DNA of 64,000 nt from Desulfolutivibrio sulfoxidireducens (GCF_013376475.1 NZ_CP045508.1:4004001-4068000); one strand, 5' to 3'. Shown: positions 1-10,369, counted from the stretch's first letter. The notes: a model not told the origin generated them from the sequence alone. Program-made: numbers and translations.

Positions 1-1
1 G

Positions 2-742
2 TCCCTTCTGGCCGAAAAGGTGGAGGACAGGGCGACCCACGACGTGGCCAAGGCGGTCGGATTCCGCTACTTCCAGGGCTTTTATTACAGCCGGCCGGAG
101 GTGGTGAGCGGCCGCAAGCCGCCGGTGGGCGTGGTCTCCAAGGTGCGGCTTCTGCGGGAACTGGCCCATTCGGACAATGGCGGGGATCACCTGGCCTCCA
201 TCCTGTCGTCGGACCCGGGCCTGTCGTTTCGGCTGCTCAAGTATCTCAATTCCGCCGCGTTTTTCAGACTGGACAAGATCACCTCCCTGCAACACGCCAT
301 GATGGTCATGGGTCAAAATCCGCTACGCAAATGGCTCATGGCCGTTGTGCTCTCGGACATGGCCCACACCCCCATGGGCCGCGAGGTCTCCTTCCAGTCC
401 CTGAGCCGGGCCAGGTTCCTGGAACTCTTGGGCAGTCGCCCATGCAAACCTCCCTACGGCGCGGACTCCTTGTTCATGCTGGGACTTTTCTCACGCATGG
501 ACGCCCTGCTCGGACAGTCCATGGCCGAGGTGGCGGCCCAGCTTCCCCTGGAGAAGGACATCCTGGACGCGCTTCAGGGGCAACCAAGCCTGGCCGGAAA
601 GATGCTCCGGATGGTCCAGGACCTGGAGAACGGACGATGGACCTCGGCGTTTGCGGCCTTCGACGCCACCGGCATCAATAACGTGGAGGCGGCCAGGATT
701 TTTGCCGAGGCCACGGTCTGGGCCAAGGATCTTCTGGGGTAA
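2..742 (+). CDS. EAL-HDOD signalling protein, 5' end outside window
   Basis: Only the C-terminal part is present; the frame is open to the window edge, so the GTG at 20 is an internal valine. The first 35 or so residues are the end of an EAL domain (the QGFYYSRP segment is the usual end of the EAL barrel). The rest is an HDOD domain, with the helix-rich SSDPGLSFRLLKYLNSAAF stretch typical of that family. EAL-HDOD proteins (YuxH/CdgJ type) are c-di-GMP-linked regulators, and many have lost phosphodiesterase activity; the catalytic EAL residues lie upstream, so activity cannot be judged here. Stop is TAA at 740-742. Confidence 0.85.
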   Translation, partial: SLLAEKVEDRATHDVAKAVGFRYFQGFYYSRPEVVSGRKPPVGVVSKVRLLRELAHSDNGGDHLASILSSDPGLSFRLLKYLNSAAFFRLDKITSLQHAMMVMGQNPLRKWLMAVVLSDMAHTPMGREVSFQSLSRARFLELLGSRPCKPPYGADSLFMLGLFSRMDALLGQSMAEVAAQLPLEKDILDALQGQPSLAGKMLRMVQDLENGRWTSAFAAFDATGINNVEAARIFAEATVWAKDLLG

Positions 743-800
743 ATCGCGCGGCGCGGTCCGGGCCTTGTTCTCGTTTCCCGTTTCCGTTATAGGTAACGAT

Positions 801-1778
801 ATGGGAAAATCCAGGCTTGGCACGCATCCGCGCCAGAAACGCCCGCGTCTTCTGGCTGGCGACAAACGCTCTTCCCCGCGTCGAACCCAGGGCGCATTGG
901 AGGGCCGGGTGGCCGAGCGCACCCGGAAGTTGGCCGAGGCCAATAGGCTTTTGGCCGGCCGGCTGGCCGAGGTGCGGAAGATGGAAAAGGCCCTGGCGGA
1001 AAGCGAGCGGACCTACCGGGGACTGGTCTCCAACCTGGAGGTCGGCATCCTGACCGCCTCGGGCGATGGCGTCGTGGATCTGGTCAACCGCAAGGGGCTT
1101 GCGATTCTCGGCCTCACCGAGAAGGAGGTCCTCGGCCTGGAAACCAGCCGTCTGCCCCTGGCCTTTTTCCGGGAGGACGGATCGCCCGTGCGGCCCGAGG
1201 ACGGCCCCCTGGCCCGGGTCATCCTGACCGGCGAGCCCCTGCGGGACGAGCCGGCCGGGCTGCGGCGGCCAGGGGAGGAGGCAATTGCCTGGATATCCTT
1301 CAGCGTGTTTCCGGAGCACGACGCCCGAGGCAACCTGGTGCGTGTGGCGGCGGTCTTTTCGGACATCGGCGAGCGGCGGCGCTTGGAGGAGGAACTGCGG
1401 GAGAGCCGGGAACGCTTCCAGTTCCTGTTCCGGCATTTCCCCCAGCCCACCTGCGTGTTCCGCCTCGAAAAGGGGGATCTGGTCCTGGTCGAGGCCAACC
1501 GGGCCGCCTTCGCGGCCGGCAGGGGCCATCTGGAGGGACTTCTCGGACGCCGCGCCGGAGAGATTTTCGTCAACCTGCCGGAGGTCTACCTGTCCTTGTG
1601 GACGGCCTTCGAGGGCCGGCGGTCCCTGAAGCGGCGTATCGACATCCGGGTGCCGGAGTCGTCGCCGTCCCCCTACGCCGTGAGCTTCGTCTTCGTTCCC
1701 CCGGACATGGTCCTGCTGCACGCCGTGAAACTGGACGGCGACGACGCGGAGACGGCCACAGAGCGGGAAACGCCCTGA
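801..1778 (+). CDS. PAS-domain protein without an output domain
   Basis: A 325-residue protein that begins with a basic segment and a short coiled coil (about residues 30-75). A PAS domain follows at about 75-200, ending in the FSDIGERRRLEEELRES linker, then a second, more divergent PAS-like domain to about 310. No kinase, GGDEF, EAL or DNA-binding domain follows. It could be a truncated sensor kinase or a stand-alone sensor that acts on a partner. The ATG at 801 was chosen because the open frame upstream of it runs into the end of the preceding EAL-HDOD gene; the ribosome-binding site is weak. It lies 58 bases after that gene and may be co-transcribed with it. Confidence 0.75.
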   Translation: MGKSRLGTHPRQKRPRLLAGDKRSSPRRTQGALEGRVAERTRKLAEANRLLAGRLAEVRKMEKALAESERTYRGLVSNLEVGILTASGDGVVDLVNRKGLAILGLTEKEVLGLETSRLPLAFFREDGSPVRPEDGPLARVILTGEPLRDEPAGLRRPGEEAIAWISFSVFPEHDARGNLVRVAAVFSDIGERRRLEEELRESRERFQFLFRHFPQPTCVFRLEKGDLVLVEANRAAFAAGRGHLEGLLGRRAGEIFVNLPEVYLSLWTAFEGRRSLKRRIDIRVPESSPSPYAVSFVFVPPDMVLLHAVKLDGDDAETATERETP

Positions 1779-1790
1779 CGCGTTTTTTTT
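1768..1790 (+). terminator. Short rho-independent terminator of the PAS gene
   Basis: Arms AAACGC and GCGTTT with a six-base loop, running straight into a run of eight T. The hairpin overlaps the stop codon. The stem is short, so the call is moderate. Confidence 0.45.
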
Positions 1791-1808
1791 AACCCGGGCC
1801 GCCCGGGC

Positions 1809-2396
1809 TCAGGCCTTTTTCCGCCAGCCCTTTTCCTGGCCGGCCGCGAGCCGCCCGATGTTCTCCCGGTGCCGCCAGGCCACCCAGGCCGCCACGACCA
1901 GGGCCACGGGCGCATAGCGGACGTTTCCCGTGAGCACGAGCGTCAGGGGCATGGCCCCGACCAGGGTCAGGGACCCGGCCGAGACGTATCCCGTACGCCA
2001 GATGACCAGGATGCAGGCGGCCACGGCCAGAAGGGCCGCCCCCGGGGCATAGGCCAAAAACACCCCGATGGTGGTGGCCACGCCCTTGCCGCCCTTCCCG
2101 TACAGGAAGACGGAACACATGTGCCCCAAAAGGGCCGCAAGTCCCACAAGACTCAGAAAAATCCACGAATCGGAAAGGGCCGAGCCCACGACCACCGGCA
2201 AAAGGCCCTTGAGCAGGTCCAGCAAAAGCACCAGCACCCCGCATTTCGTGCCGCACAGCCTGGCCACGTTGGTGGCCCCGGTGTTGCGGCTGCCGGCCCG
2301 GCGCGGGTCCACTCCGGCCAAGGCCAGACCGGCCCACAGCCCGAAGGGGAAGGAGGCCGCCAGATAGGTCAGGACCAGCCAGACGACGAGAACCAT
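1809..2396 (-). CDS. plsY: Glycerol-3-phosphate acyltransferase PlsY
   Basis: A 195-residue inner-membrane protein with about five hydrophobic helices. It carries the PlsY signatures in order: SRNTGATNVAR near residues 35-45 and the glycine-rich VFLYGKGGKGVATTIGV loop near 100, with a HRENI motif near the C-terminus. PlsY transfers acyl from acyl-phosphate to glycerol-3-phosphate, the first step of phospholipid synthesis. The start at 2396 gives the normal hydrophobic N-terminus (MVLVVWLVLTYL) and has a GGGGGAG-type ribosome-binding site; the longer open frame adds 33 basic residues and is not credible. It lies 13 bases downstream of the AICAR transformylase gene on the same strand. Confidence 0.93.
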   Translation of the reverse strand: MVLVVWLVLTYLAASFPFGLWAGLALAGVDPRRAGSRNTGATNVARLCGTKCGVLVLLLDLLKGLLPVVVGSALSDSWIFLSLVGLAALLGHMCSVFLYGKGGKGVATTIGVFLAYAPGAALLAVAACILVIWRTGYVSAGSLTLVGAMPLTLVLTGNVRYAPVALVVAAWVAWRHRENIGRLAAGQEKGWRKKA

Positions 2397-2409
2397 GGCT
2401 CCCCCCGGA

Positions 2410-3684
2410 TCAGTGTTTGAAGGATCTTTGGCCGGTGAAGACCATGGCCGCCTGGGGGACGGCCTCGTTGACCGCGGCGATGACCTCCACGTCACGGATG
2501 GACCCCCCTGGCTGGGCGATGGCCGTCACCCCGACGGACAGGGCCAGATCCACCCCGTCGCGGAAGGGGAAAAAGCCGTCCGAGACCAGGACCGACCCGG
2601 CCAGGCCGCCCCTGGCCTCGGCCGTGCGGCGGCGCACGTCGTCGAGAAGCGTCCGGGCCGCCTCGTCCGTTTCGGCCTTTTTCTCCAACTCGTAGAGCGA
2701 CAGCCCGGCCTCGGCAAAGGCCAACCGGTCGGCGTACTTGGTGTGGGCCTTGTGGATGGTCAGTTCCACGCAGCCCACCCGGTCCTGCTCGCCGGTGCCG
2801 ATGGCCACCGTGGCCCCGTCCCTGGCGAAGATGACCGAGTTGGAGGTCACCCCGGCCTCCACGGCCCAGGCGAAAAGCAGATCCTCGGCCTCCCTCGGGG
2901 TGGGTTTCCTGGCCAGGACCGTGACCCCGCCCGATTCGGCCGAGGCCGGCAGAAAATCGCCCGGGGACAGGATGCGGTTGCGAAACGAAAACTGCAGGAC
3001 CATGCCCCCGTCGTTTAAGGACTTGACGTCCAAAAAGGGCTCCCCGGCCAGGGTGGCCAGATGGGCCAGGCCCGGCAGGCGCAGGATGCGCAGGTTTTTC
3101 TTGGCCCGAAGCGCGGTAAGCGCCGCCGGATCATAGTCCGGGGCGGCCACCACCTCGAAATAGACCGAGGCGATGCGCCTGGCCGTTTCCGCGTCCAGGG
3201 TCCGGTTGACCACCACCGTGCCCCCGAAGGCCGCGATGCGGTCGGAAAAAAACGCCTTGTCGAAGGCCTGGGGCAGTCCCGCCTCGGACCAGGCCGCGCC
3301 GCAGGGGTTGTTGTGCTTGAGGATGACCACGGCCGGCCGGGCGCTTACATATTGCAGGACGGTGATCCCGGCGTCCACGTCCGTGAGGTTGATCTTGCCC
3401 GGATGCTTGCCGGACTGGATGAGGTGCTCCTCGGTCATGGCCGAGACCAGGGCCTGGCCCGGGCCGCGAAAGGCCACCCCGCCAAGGGTCAGGCCGCCGT
3501 GGCGCAGTTCGTAGAGCGCGGCCGGCTGGTCCGGGTTCTCGCCGTAGCGCAGGCCCTTTTGCACCCCGTCGATGGTCCAGGTCTTTTTGGTGAAGCGCAG
3601 TTCGGCGTCGCCCAGACGCAGGGTCATCTCCCCGGGAAAGGGGTCGTCGGCCAGGGTGGCGTACATTTTTTTGAGGTCGCTCAT
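2410..3684 (-). CDS. Stand-alone AICAR transformylase (PurH C-terminal domain)
   Basis: A 424-residue protein matching the transformylase half of PurH: RYGENPDQPAALY near residue 50, the VVILKHNNPCGAA motif near 120, and the C-terminal QPGGSIRD motif. It would convert AICAR and 10-formyl-tetrahydrofolate to FAICAR in purine synthesis. Usual PurH is about 520 residues with an N-terminal MGS-like IMP cyclohydrolase domain; that domain is absent here, so IMP cyclisation must be done by another gene. Start at 3684 has GGAG eight bases upstream; the 20 extra upstream residues have no homology. It is divergent from the purA transcription unit, which fits a purine locus. Confidence 0.88.
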   Translation of the reverse strand: MSDLKKMYATLADDPFPGEMTLRLGDAELRFTKKTWTIDGVQKGLRYGENPDQPAALYELRHGGLTLGGVAFRGPGQALVSAMTEEHLIQSGKHPGKINLTDVDAGITVLQYVSARPAVVILKHNNPCGAAWSEAGLPQAFDKAFFSDRIAAFGGTVVVNRTLDAETARRIASVYFEVVAAPDYDPAALTALRAKKNLRILRLPGLAHLATLAGEPFLDVKSLNDGGMVLQFSFRNRILSPGDFLPASAESGGVTVLARKPTPREAEDLLFAWAVEAGVTSNSVIFARDGATVAIGTGEQDRVGCVELTIHKAHTKYADRLAFAEAGLSLYELEKKAETDEAARTLLDDVRRRTAEARGGLAGSVLVSDGFFPFRDGVDLALSVGVTAIAQPGGSIRDVEVIAAVNEAVPQAAMVFTGQRSFKH

Positions 3685-3853
3685 GTGGTTTTCATCTCCG
3701 TGGCGGTCTTCCCGACCAGGGCTGCCTACCATAGCCGGCTTCACCGGGCAAATTGCATTTGGCCGGTGGGCGCATTTCTGCTAGACCGGACCGGCCCGCG
3801 CGTTTCGCCGGCGCGCATGCGCCGGGACAGCGGCCCCCGGCAAGGAGCATGAC

Positions 3854-5511
<1,658 letters not shown>

Positions 5512-5518
5512 GGCGGCC

Positions 5519-6382
5519 GTGAACGGCGAGGCCTTCGGGATTTCCCCGCGCCAGGCCCGTGTCCTGGCCCGAATCGACCGACTGGCCGAGGCGCCTCCCC
5601 AGTCCCTGGTCATCGAGGGCGGCACGGCCTCGCAGCGCCTGGGCGCGGCCCTTTTCTTCGCGGCCAGGCTCAATTGCGCCCGCCCCGGCGCGCCGTGCGG
5701 CGTCTGCCCGGCCTGCGTCCAGATCCGCGAGCGGGTCTTCATGGACCTGATCCTGCTCGACGGCCTGGCCGGGACCATCAAGGTCGACGACGTGCGCGAG
5801 GTGCGGCAAAAGGCCGGCGAGCCGCCGCGCGGCGAGGGGTATCGGGCCGTGATCCTGGCCGAGGCCCAGTCCCTGTCCATCGAGGCCGCCAATTCCCTGC
5901 TCAAGACCCTGGAAGACCCCCGCCCCGGCCACTGCTTCATGCTTCTGGCCCCCCAGAGGGAGCGGCTTTTCCCGACCCTGGTGTCCCGGTCCTTCGTCAT
6001 CACCCTGGCCTGGCCCGATCCCGAGGCCGCCGCCGCGCCCGGCGAACTCGGCGACGAGGACCCGGCCCAGTGGGCCGAGGCCCTGGCCGCGTTTTACCGC
6101 ACCGGACGAGGCTGGTTCGCGCGCACCAGCGCCAAGGGCCGGGTGACCAGGCTTTTGGCCGACCACGTGCTTCTGGCCTGCGCCAGGTGCCTGGCCGAGG
6201 CCCTTTCCGGCCGGGGTGCCTCGCCCCTGGGGCGGTATCTGTCGGAATTGCCCGATCCCGGGGGGGTGCGCTTTTTCGACGTGCTTTTGACCGAATGCCA
6301 GGAGGCCCTGGTCATGCAGGTCAATCCGTCCCTGGTCCTGGAGTGGCTCGGGGTGCGCATGTTCGCCCGGACCTCACGGTAG
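5519..6382 (+). CDS. holB: DNA polymerase III delta' subunit
   Basis: A 287-residue clamp-loader subunit. It has the four-cysteine zinc module (CARPGAPCGVCPAC, about residues 53-66), the IKVDDVREVRQK segment, the EAQSLSIEAANSLLKTLEDP Walker B/SRC-like region near 125, and SRS near 160. The P-loop is degenerate (EGGTASQRLG in place of GxxGxGKT), which is normal for delta', a non-hydrolysing subunit. Translation starts at a GTG seven bases after purA. The C-terminal collar domain is short and divergent. This is the last normal high-GC gene before the AT-rich insert. Confidence 0.9.
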   Translation: MNGEAFGISPRQARVLARIDRLAEAPPQSLVIEGGTASQRLGAALFFAARLNCARPGAPCGVCPACVQIRERVFMDLILLDGLAGTIKVDDVREVRQKAGEPPRGEGYRAVILAEAQSLSIEAANSLLKTLEDPRPGHCFMLLAPQRERLFPTLVSRSFVITLAWPDPEAAAAPGELGDEDPAQWAEALAAFYRTGRGWFARTSAKGRVTRLLADHVLLACARCLAEALSGRGASPLGRYLSELPDPGGVRFFDVLLTECQEALVMQVNPSLVLEWLGVRMFARTSR

Positions 6383-6549
6383 GAGTACGGCGGCCACCTT
6401 GCGCCGGCCCGGGAAGATCGCTTCCTCCTTAACCCGGGACTCGCCATCAAAAAAATAGCTGGCACCACGTACGCCGCTTGCAATCGCGCTTGCGGCACAC
6501 GCTGATCTGTGCGAATGAAATGTTGACATTATCATTCATGAGGCCATCA

Positions 6550-7758
6550 ATGCTCCCTCTTTCGCGCATAGCAATCAAAGGGTTTAAATCCATCCTGGAT
6601 ATGGAGATGGAGCTAGGCCAACTCAATGTTTTCATCGGTGAAAATGGCTCCGGAAAGAGCAATATTTTAGAAGCTGTCGGCCTTCTCTCCATGGCTTTGT
6701 CCGGCACGATGGATTATGCGAGACTGGCTGAGCGGGGTGTGCGACTTTCCACCCCAGAAGTTTTTAAAAGTTCTTTTAAAAATGTTGCACGGCCGAAGCA
6801 TATTACAATACACAGCACATTGGATGCCACGATTCATTATGATGTGACTATCTGGCCCAAGCAGGGTGATACACGCCAAGAATTTTCTTATAAAACAGAA
6901 AATTTAACAGCAAATAGGAGACCAATAGCTAGCCGAGGACCAAGCGGGGCCACTATCCTAGGAAACAGAATTGAAAAAGATTCCGCAAAAACAAGCGTCA
7001 TTATGGCGGCATATGCGCAAGGTGCAATTCCCGACATAGTCGAATCAGCGATTGAACCATTGACTCAATACGCAATTTACGCTCCGACGACACCCATCCT
7101 TCGCAACATCACGAATGACACAAGCATCAAAGAACACCTTGGGCTATATGGTGGCAATCTTGCAAAAGTATATAGAGCGACAAAATTTGAAAATAGACGT
7201 ATTATTGTTGCTTCTCTAGGGAAATTATTCCCATGGCTCAAGGCTGTTGGCACTGTCGTCCCCGACGAGAAGCTCCAGTCGAGACATGTCCAGGCAAACC
7301 TTGTCGTGGGATTCGTTGATCGGTTCATGAAAAGAAATTTCAACGACCTCTATGCCTACGACGTGAGCGAGGGAGCCATTTACGCGCTCTTTATCCTCTG
7401 CCTTTTATGGAGCGAGGGGTCACCTCGCTTCTTCGCCCTTGACAATATCGACAGTTCTCTCAACCCTGGACTGGTAACCCATTTGACCAAATTGATCGTA
7501 GAGCACCTGGGGCAGAATCCAGCAAAACAAGTCCTGCTCACAAGCCATAATCCGACAATCCTTGACGCACTTGACCTCTTCAATCCCATGCATCGACTTT
7601 TTGTCGTATCTCGCAATCCTGAAAATGGAAGCACCATGGCAAAAAGATTTACCCCAAAAGAGGGGCTGACGAGAGAACGATGGTCTGAATTGATGCACCA
7701 AATGAAACTCTCCGAACTTTGGCTGTCCGGAGCCCTCGGCGCTCTCCATAAGGCCTAG
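6550..7758 (+). CDS. AAA15/OLD-like ATPase of a putative defence pair
   Basis: A 402-residue SMC/ABC-type ATPase. The N-terminal KGFKSI beta-hairpin and Walker A GENGSGKSN (about 30-38) are classic for AAA_15/AAA_21 proteins. The C-terminal half has the signature-like DVSEGAIYALF (271-281), a Walker B with DNID (298-301) and SSLNP after it, and the TSHNP switch (331-335). The Walker B second acid is Asn, which I recall as common in this subfamily. No TOPRIM domain is fused; one is supplied by the next gene four bases on. The start at 6550 has GAGG six bases upstream; ATGs at 6520 and 6538 are alternatives. Relatives act as sensor ATPases in phage-defence pairs, but the function here is inferred. 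Confidence 0.82.
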   Translation: MLPLSRIAIKGFKSILDMEMELGQLNVFIGENGSGKSNILEAVGLLSMALSGTMDYARLAERGVRLSTPEVFKSSFKNVARPKHITIHSTLDATIHYDVTIWPKQGDTRQEFSYKTENLTANRRPIASRGPSGATILGNRIEKDSAKTSVIMAAYAQGAIPDIVESAIEPLTQYAIYAPTTPILRNITNDTSIKEHLGLYGGNLAKVYRATKFENRRIIVASLGKLFPWLKAVGTVVPDEKLQSRHVQANLVVGFVDRFMKRNFNDLYAYDVSEGAIYALFILCLLWSEGSPRFFALDNIDSSLNPGLVTHLTKLIVEHLGQNPAKQVLLTSHNPTILDALDLFNPMHRLFVVSRNPENGSTMAKRFTPKEGLTRERWSELMHQMKLSELWLSGALGALHKA

Positions 7759-7762
7759 AAAT

Positions 7763-8464
7763 ATGAGGGATAAGATTCCGTTTCTTGTCGTCTGTGAAGG
7801 ACTGTCAGACTTCGAAATGCTTCGATTAACCATGGACGCGGCGGGTGCACGCCTTGGAAAGGAGTTTCCTCTTGAGCTCCTCCAGCCTTCGCAGGATGCG
7901 ACGACCGGGGGGCCGGGGCTCGGTGGCTGGAGCCGTGTCCGGGCTTGGTGCCAGCGATATGGGAAAAAACCGAAGCCCCTATGGTCGACGATGCTGGCGC
8001 TGAGCGAGGCGGCGGGAATCCTTATCCATATCGATGCGGACATTGCCGAAGAATTGAACGATCTTGAACAAACATTTCATGATGCCGGCCTTTCACGAAA
8101 GGAATACTGCAGAAAGACAATCGCTGCGTGGCTTGGGGTCGAAGAAGCAGAAGAGCCTACCTCGCTTTGCTACATCGTCGCGACATATTGCACAGAGACC
8201 TGGCTGTTGGCACTCCACGATCCCGAGTCTTTTCCCTCCTCCTCGCGAAATTATGAAAACATTCAGGAGGTCATTCCGCTCCTCATCGACCTGGGCTATG
8301 CGCTGTATCGTGACCCTCAAACAGGAAAACAGACCATCGACAAAATTGCCAGCACGAGGGATCACGGCGCGCGATTCAAACGGGAATTCCAGAAAGTCAT
8401 CGAACGATGCGCAGAGGTTCGACGCTTGCAAAGCTATCTTCAGCGGCACTGCCACGGAAACTGA
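7763..8464 (+). CDS. TOPRIM-like (DUF4276/RloB/AriB-type) protein paired with the ATPase
   Basis: A 233-residue protein with the layout of a TOPRIM fold: a first strand ending in CEGLSDFEML with the conserved acidic residue at E12, a later hydrophobic strand ending in IHIDADIAEE (D91 and D93), and a TETWLLALHD segment (E145, W147) typical of DUF4276, RloB-like and DUF4435 nuclease-like proteins. This suggests a metal-dependent nuclease effector controlled by the upstream ATPase. It begins four bases after the ATPase stop and shares its low GC. The exact family is uncertain: PARIS AriB and RloB are the closest architectures I can name, from pattern only. Confidence 0.7.
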   Translation: MRDKIPFLVVCEGLSDFEMLRLTMDAAGARLGKEFPLELLQPSQDATTGGPGLGGWSRVRAWCQRYGKKPKPLWSTMLALSEAAGILIHIDADIAEELNDLEQTFHDAGLSRKEYCRKTIAAWLGVEEAEEPTSLCYIVATYCTETWLLALHDPESFPSSSRNYENIQEVIPLLIDLGYALYRDPQTGKQTIDKIASTRDHGARFKREFQKVIERCAEVRRLQSYLQRHCHGN

Positions 8465-8546
8465 CGATACAAACAAGGAAATCAGAACAAGATTTCTCCG
8501 TTGACGTCTGCTTTTCATTCACTTTGAAACTCCGAGACACCAATAT

Positions 8547-9410
8547 TCACTCTTGCCGAAGCGCATGGGCCGGCTTCACGCAGGTGACGTAGAGGTTGGT
8601 GCGCCGGCCGGTCAGGTCGTGCAGCAGGTAGATGGCCCGTAGCGCCCACTGTTCGACCCGGCGCGGCGTGGCCTTGCGCGGGTCGTAATTCTCCTGCTCC
8701 AGGCTCTCCAGTGTGAATCCGGCGGCCGCCAGGTATCGTTCGAGCAGCTCCGGCGTGAAATAGTACAGGTGATACGGCGGATGGAGCTTGGCCATGGGGC
8801 CGGAAAGGCCCAGACGGGCCAAAAGCCGGCCCAGGGCGTCCAGGACGTTGTCCGTGCTGACCGTGCTCAGGACCAGGGTCCCGCCCGGGGCCAGGATGCG
8901 CCACATCTCCCGCAAAAGACCCATGGGGTCGCGGACATGCTCCAGGAGGTCGAAGGCCGCCACTCCCTGGTAGGCCCTGGACGGCAGGCCGCACGCCTCC
9001 AGGGGCTTTTCGCGCACCACGCACCCGAAACGCTCCCGCAGGGCCCGGGCCAGGGGCGGGGAGAACTCGATGGCCTCGACCTCAAGTCCAAGATCGCGGC
9101 ACTGCTTCAGAAAATGCCCCTGCCCCGGCCCGATCTCCAGGATCCGCCCGCCCGTCTCGTAGCGTTCGCCGAGAAGGCGTGCGGCCTGGCCCATGCGGCG
9201 GCCGTGGTTGGTGTGCAGGTCCTCAAGCGCGAAATAGTCGGCCGCGAGGTAGTCCGCCGAGGCATACAAGGCCCGCAGTTCCGCGTCCGTGGGCAGGGGA
9301 TGGTAGGCGCGCAGGCCGCACGCCCGGCAGGCCACCAGATCGCGGCCATGAAACGTCCCCAGACGTCGCGCGCTGGAGGCCTGGCAGAGATTGCAGCGGT
9401 ACGGCGTCAT
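8547..9410 (-). CDS. Class I SAM methyltransferase with N-terminal zinc ribbon
   Basis: A 287-residue protein. The first 35 residues hold a CNLC...CRAC zinc ribbon often seen in methyltransferases of surface-sugar clusters. The SAM-binding core follows: ILEIGPGQGHFL (motif I, about 90-101), EAIEFSP, FDLLEHVRDP near 155 and a LAPGGTLVLS strand. The C-terminal region is helical and probably binds the acceptor. It is the last gene of a three-gene minus-strand operon with a Wza-like exporter and a WcbI-like protein, and its ATG overlaps the previous stop as TAATG. Methylation of a polysaccharide or lipid-linked sugar is the likely role; the acceptor is unknown. Confidence 0.82.
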   Translation of the reverse strand: MTPYRCNLCQASSARRLGTFHGRDLVACRACGLRAYHPLPTDAELRALYASADYLAADYFALEDLHTNHGRRMGQAARLLGERYETGGRILEIGPGQGHFLKQCRDLGLEVEAIEFSPPLARALRERFGCVVREKPLEACGLPSRAYQGVAAFDLLEHVRDPMGLLREMWRILAPGGTLVLSTVSTDNVLDALGRLLARLGLSGPMAKLHPPYHLYYFTPELLERYLAAAGFTLESLEQENYDPRKATPRRVEQWALRAIYLLHDLTGRRTNLYVTCVKPAHALRQE

Positions 9411-10369
9411 TAGGAAAAAAGACCCGCACCGGCGCGTGGGGACTTCATGCGGCCGGCCAAGGCATCCTTCAGCTTCCGCCAGGGGGTGAACTTTCCTCTG
9501 AAGGGCTTTTGGGGAACCGGGAACATCGTGTACTGATACTTTTCTATGTACGAATCAACATAAAAATTGACATACTCCTCGAAACACATCGACTTGTCAA
9601 GAATCGTAAACTTCGTCGTTTCGTCGCACCAGGTGATATTGTAATGCCGTATTATGGACGGATGCAGGGGTATCTGGTGATTGTGAAACGGATCGTAGGC
9701 ATACTTTTGAAGCCGGCGAATCCCCAGGAACTGGAAGATGGTGTTCGCCACCTCCAAAAAGACCGGCATCGCGGGGTGGTTGATCAAATGAAAAAGCTGT
9801 CGTTCAATGAAGTTTTGTTCGACATAGTCCGCAAGATGAAAGATGGAATCCTTCTCGGCCGCCCGCAGATATCCGATTTGATTCTCCCGCACGGCATCCA
9901 GGGACACGACCTGGGCCAGATCCAGGGCCAGATAGGCGTCAATCACCCTTTTTTTGTCCCGCTCGGCGACGATCAATTCATTGAGCGCGACGCATGGCCA
10001 GGGAATGTGCGCCGTGGAGCCATGCGGAGACAGCCAGCAGGGATTCTTGAAGTCCAGGGTCGGCCAGTAGATATTCGACGTGATGTAGGGGATCTTGATC
10101 GTCTGGGCCCCGGGCGGCATCTTCCGGATCAGCGACGGGAAGTCATAGCTTGAGACGTCATGGTATATCAGGATGTCGCAGTCGCCAAGGGCTGTTGCCA
10201 GATCGTCGCTCGACGCCACGCTGGTCTTTCCGTCGAGGGTTTCGTAATTCGGGATGAAGGTACAGGAAAAATGCTCTTGCAACTCCTTAGACGCCATGAG
10301 CAGCCGTTCCAACACCAACCCCTGACAGGTCTGCGAAAGGACGATCTTCTTTTTTCCTGGAGCCGTCAT
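9410..10369 (-). CDS. WcbI-like polysaccharide biosynthesis protein
   Basis: A 319-residue protein resembling the WcbI family of capsule-locus enzymes. It has an N-terminal strand followed by a TCQGLVLERLL helix, a CDILIYHDVSSYDF segment, and an IKIPYITSNIYWPTLDF stretch where the family has its conserved active-site region. The family is thought to include acyltransferases, but activity is not established here. The start is uncertain: the ATG at 10369 or an in-frame GTG at 10387, both with poor ribosome-binding sites. GC content is visibly lower than that of flanking housekeeping genes, a sign of transfer. It lies between the Wza-like gene and the methyltransferase, with overlap to the latter. 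Confidence 0.6.
   Translation of the reverse strand: MTAPGKKKIVLSQTCQGLVLERLLMASKELQEHFSCTFIPNYETLDGKTSVASSDDLATALGDCDILIYHDVSSYDFPSLIRKMPPGAQTIKIPYITSNIYWPTLDFKNPCWLSPHGSTAHIPWPCVALNELIVAERDKKRVIDAYLALDLAQVVSLDAVRENQIGYLRAAEKDSIFHLADYVEQNFIERQLFHLINHPAMPVFLEVANTIFQFLGIRRLQKYAYDPFHNHQIPLHPSIIRHYNITWCDETTKFTILDKSMCFEEYVNFYVDSYIEKYQYTMFPVPQKPFRGKFTPWRKLKDALAGRMKSPRAGAGLFS

Larger units (their letters stand above)
6430..8520. other. AT-rich insert carrying a two-gene ATPase/TOPRIM cassette
   Basis: Base composition changes sharply: A/T-ending codons and AT-rich runs are common from about 6430 to 8520, whereas genes on both sides are strongly G/C biased. The insert contains exactly two genes and lies between the purA-holB unit and a convergent glycan operon. 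No integrase, transposase, tRNA end or clear direct-repeat boundary was seen, so the means of acquisition is unknown. Boundaries are judged by eye. Confidence 0.65.

Noticed and set aside
6523-6551. TTGACA at 6523 with ATCAAT 17 bases on, as promoter of the ATPase gene
   Set aside because: The -10 box matches at only three positions and overlaps the best start codon (6550), so transcription would begin inside the gene.
6847-7456. ATPase inactivation inferred from Asn in place of the Walker B glutamate (residue 299)
   Set aside because: Walker A, signature and switch histidine are intact, and I recall DN(x)D as a feature of this subfamily, so it is not treated as a defect.
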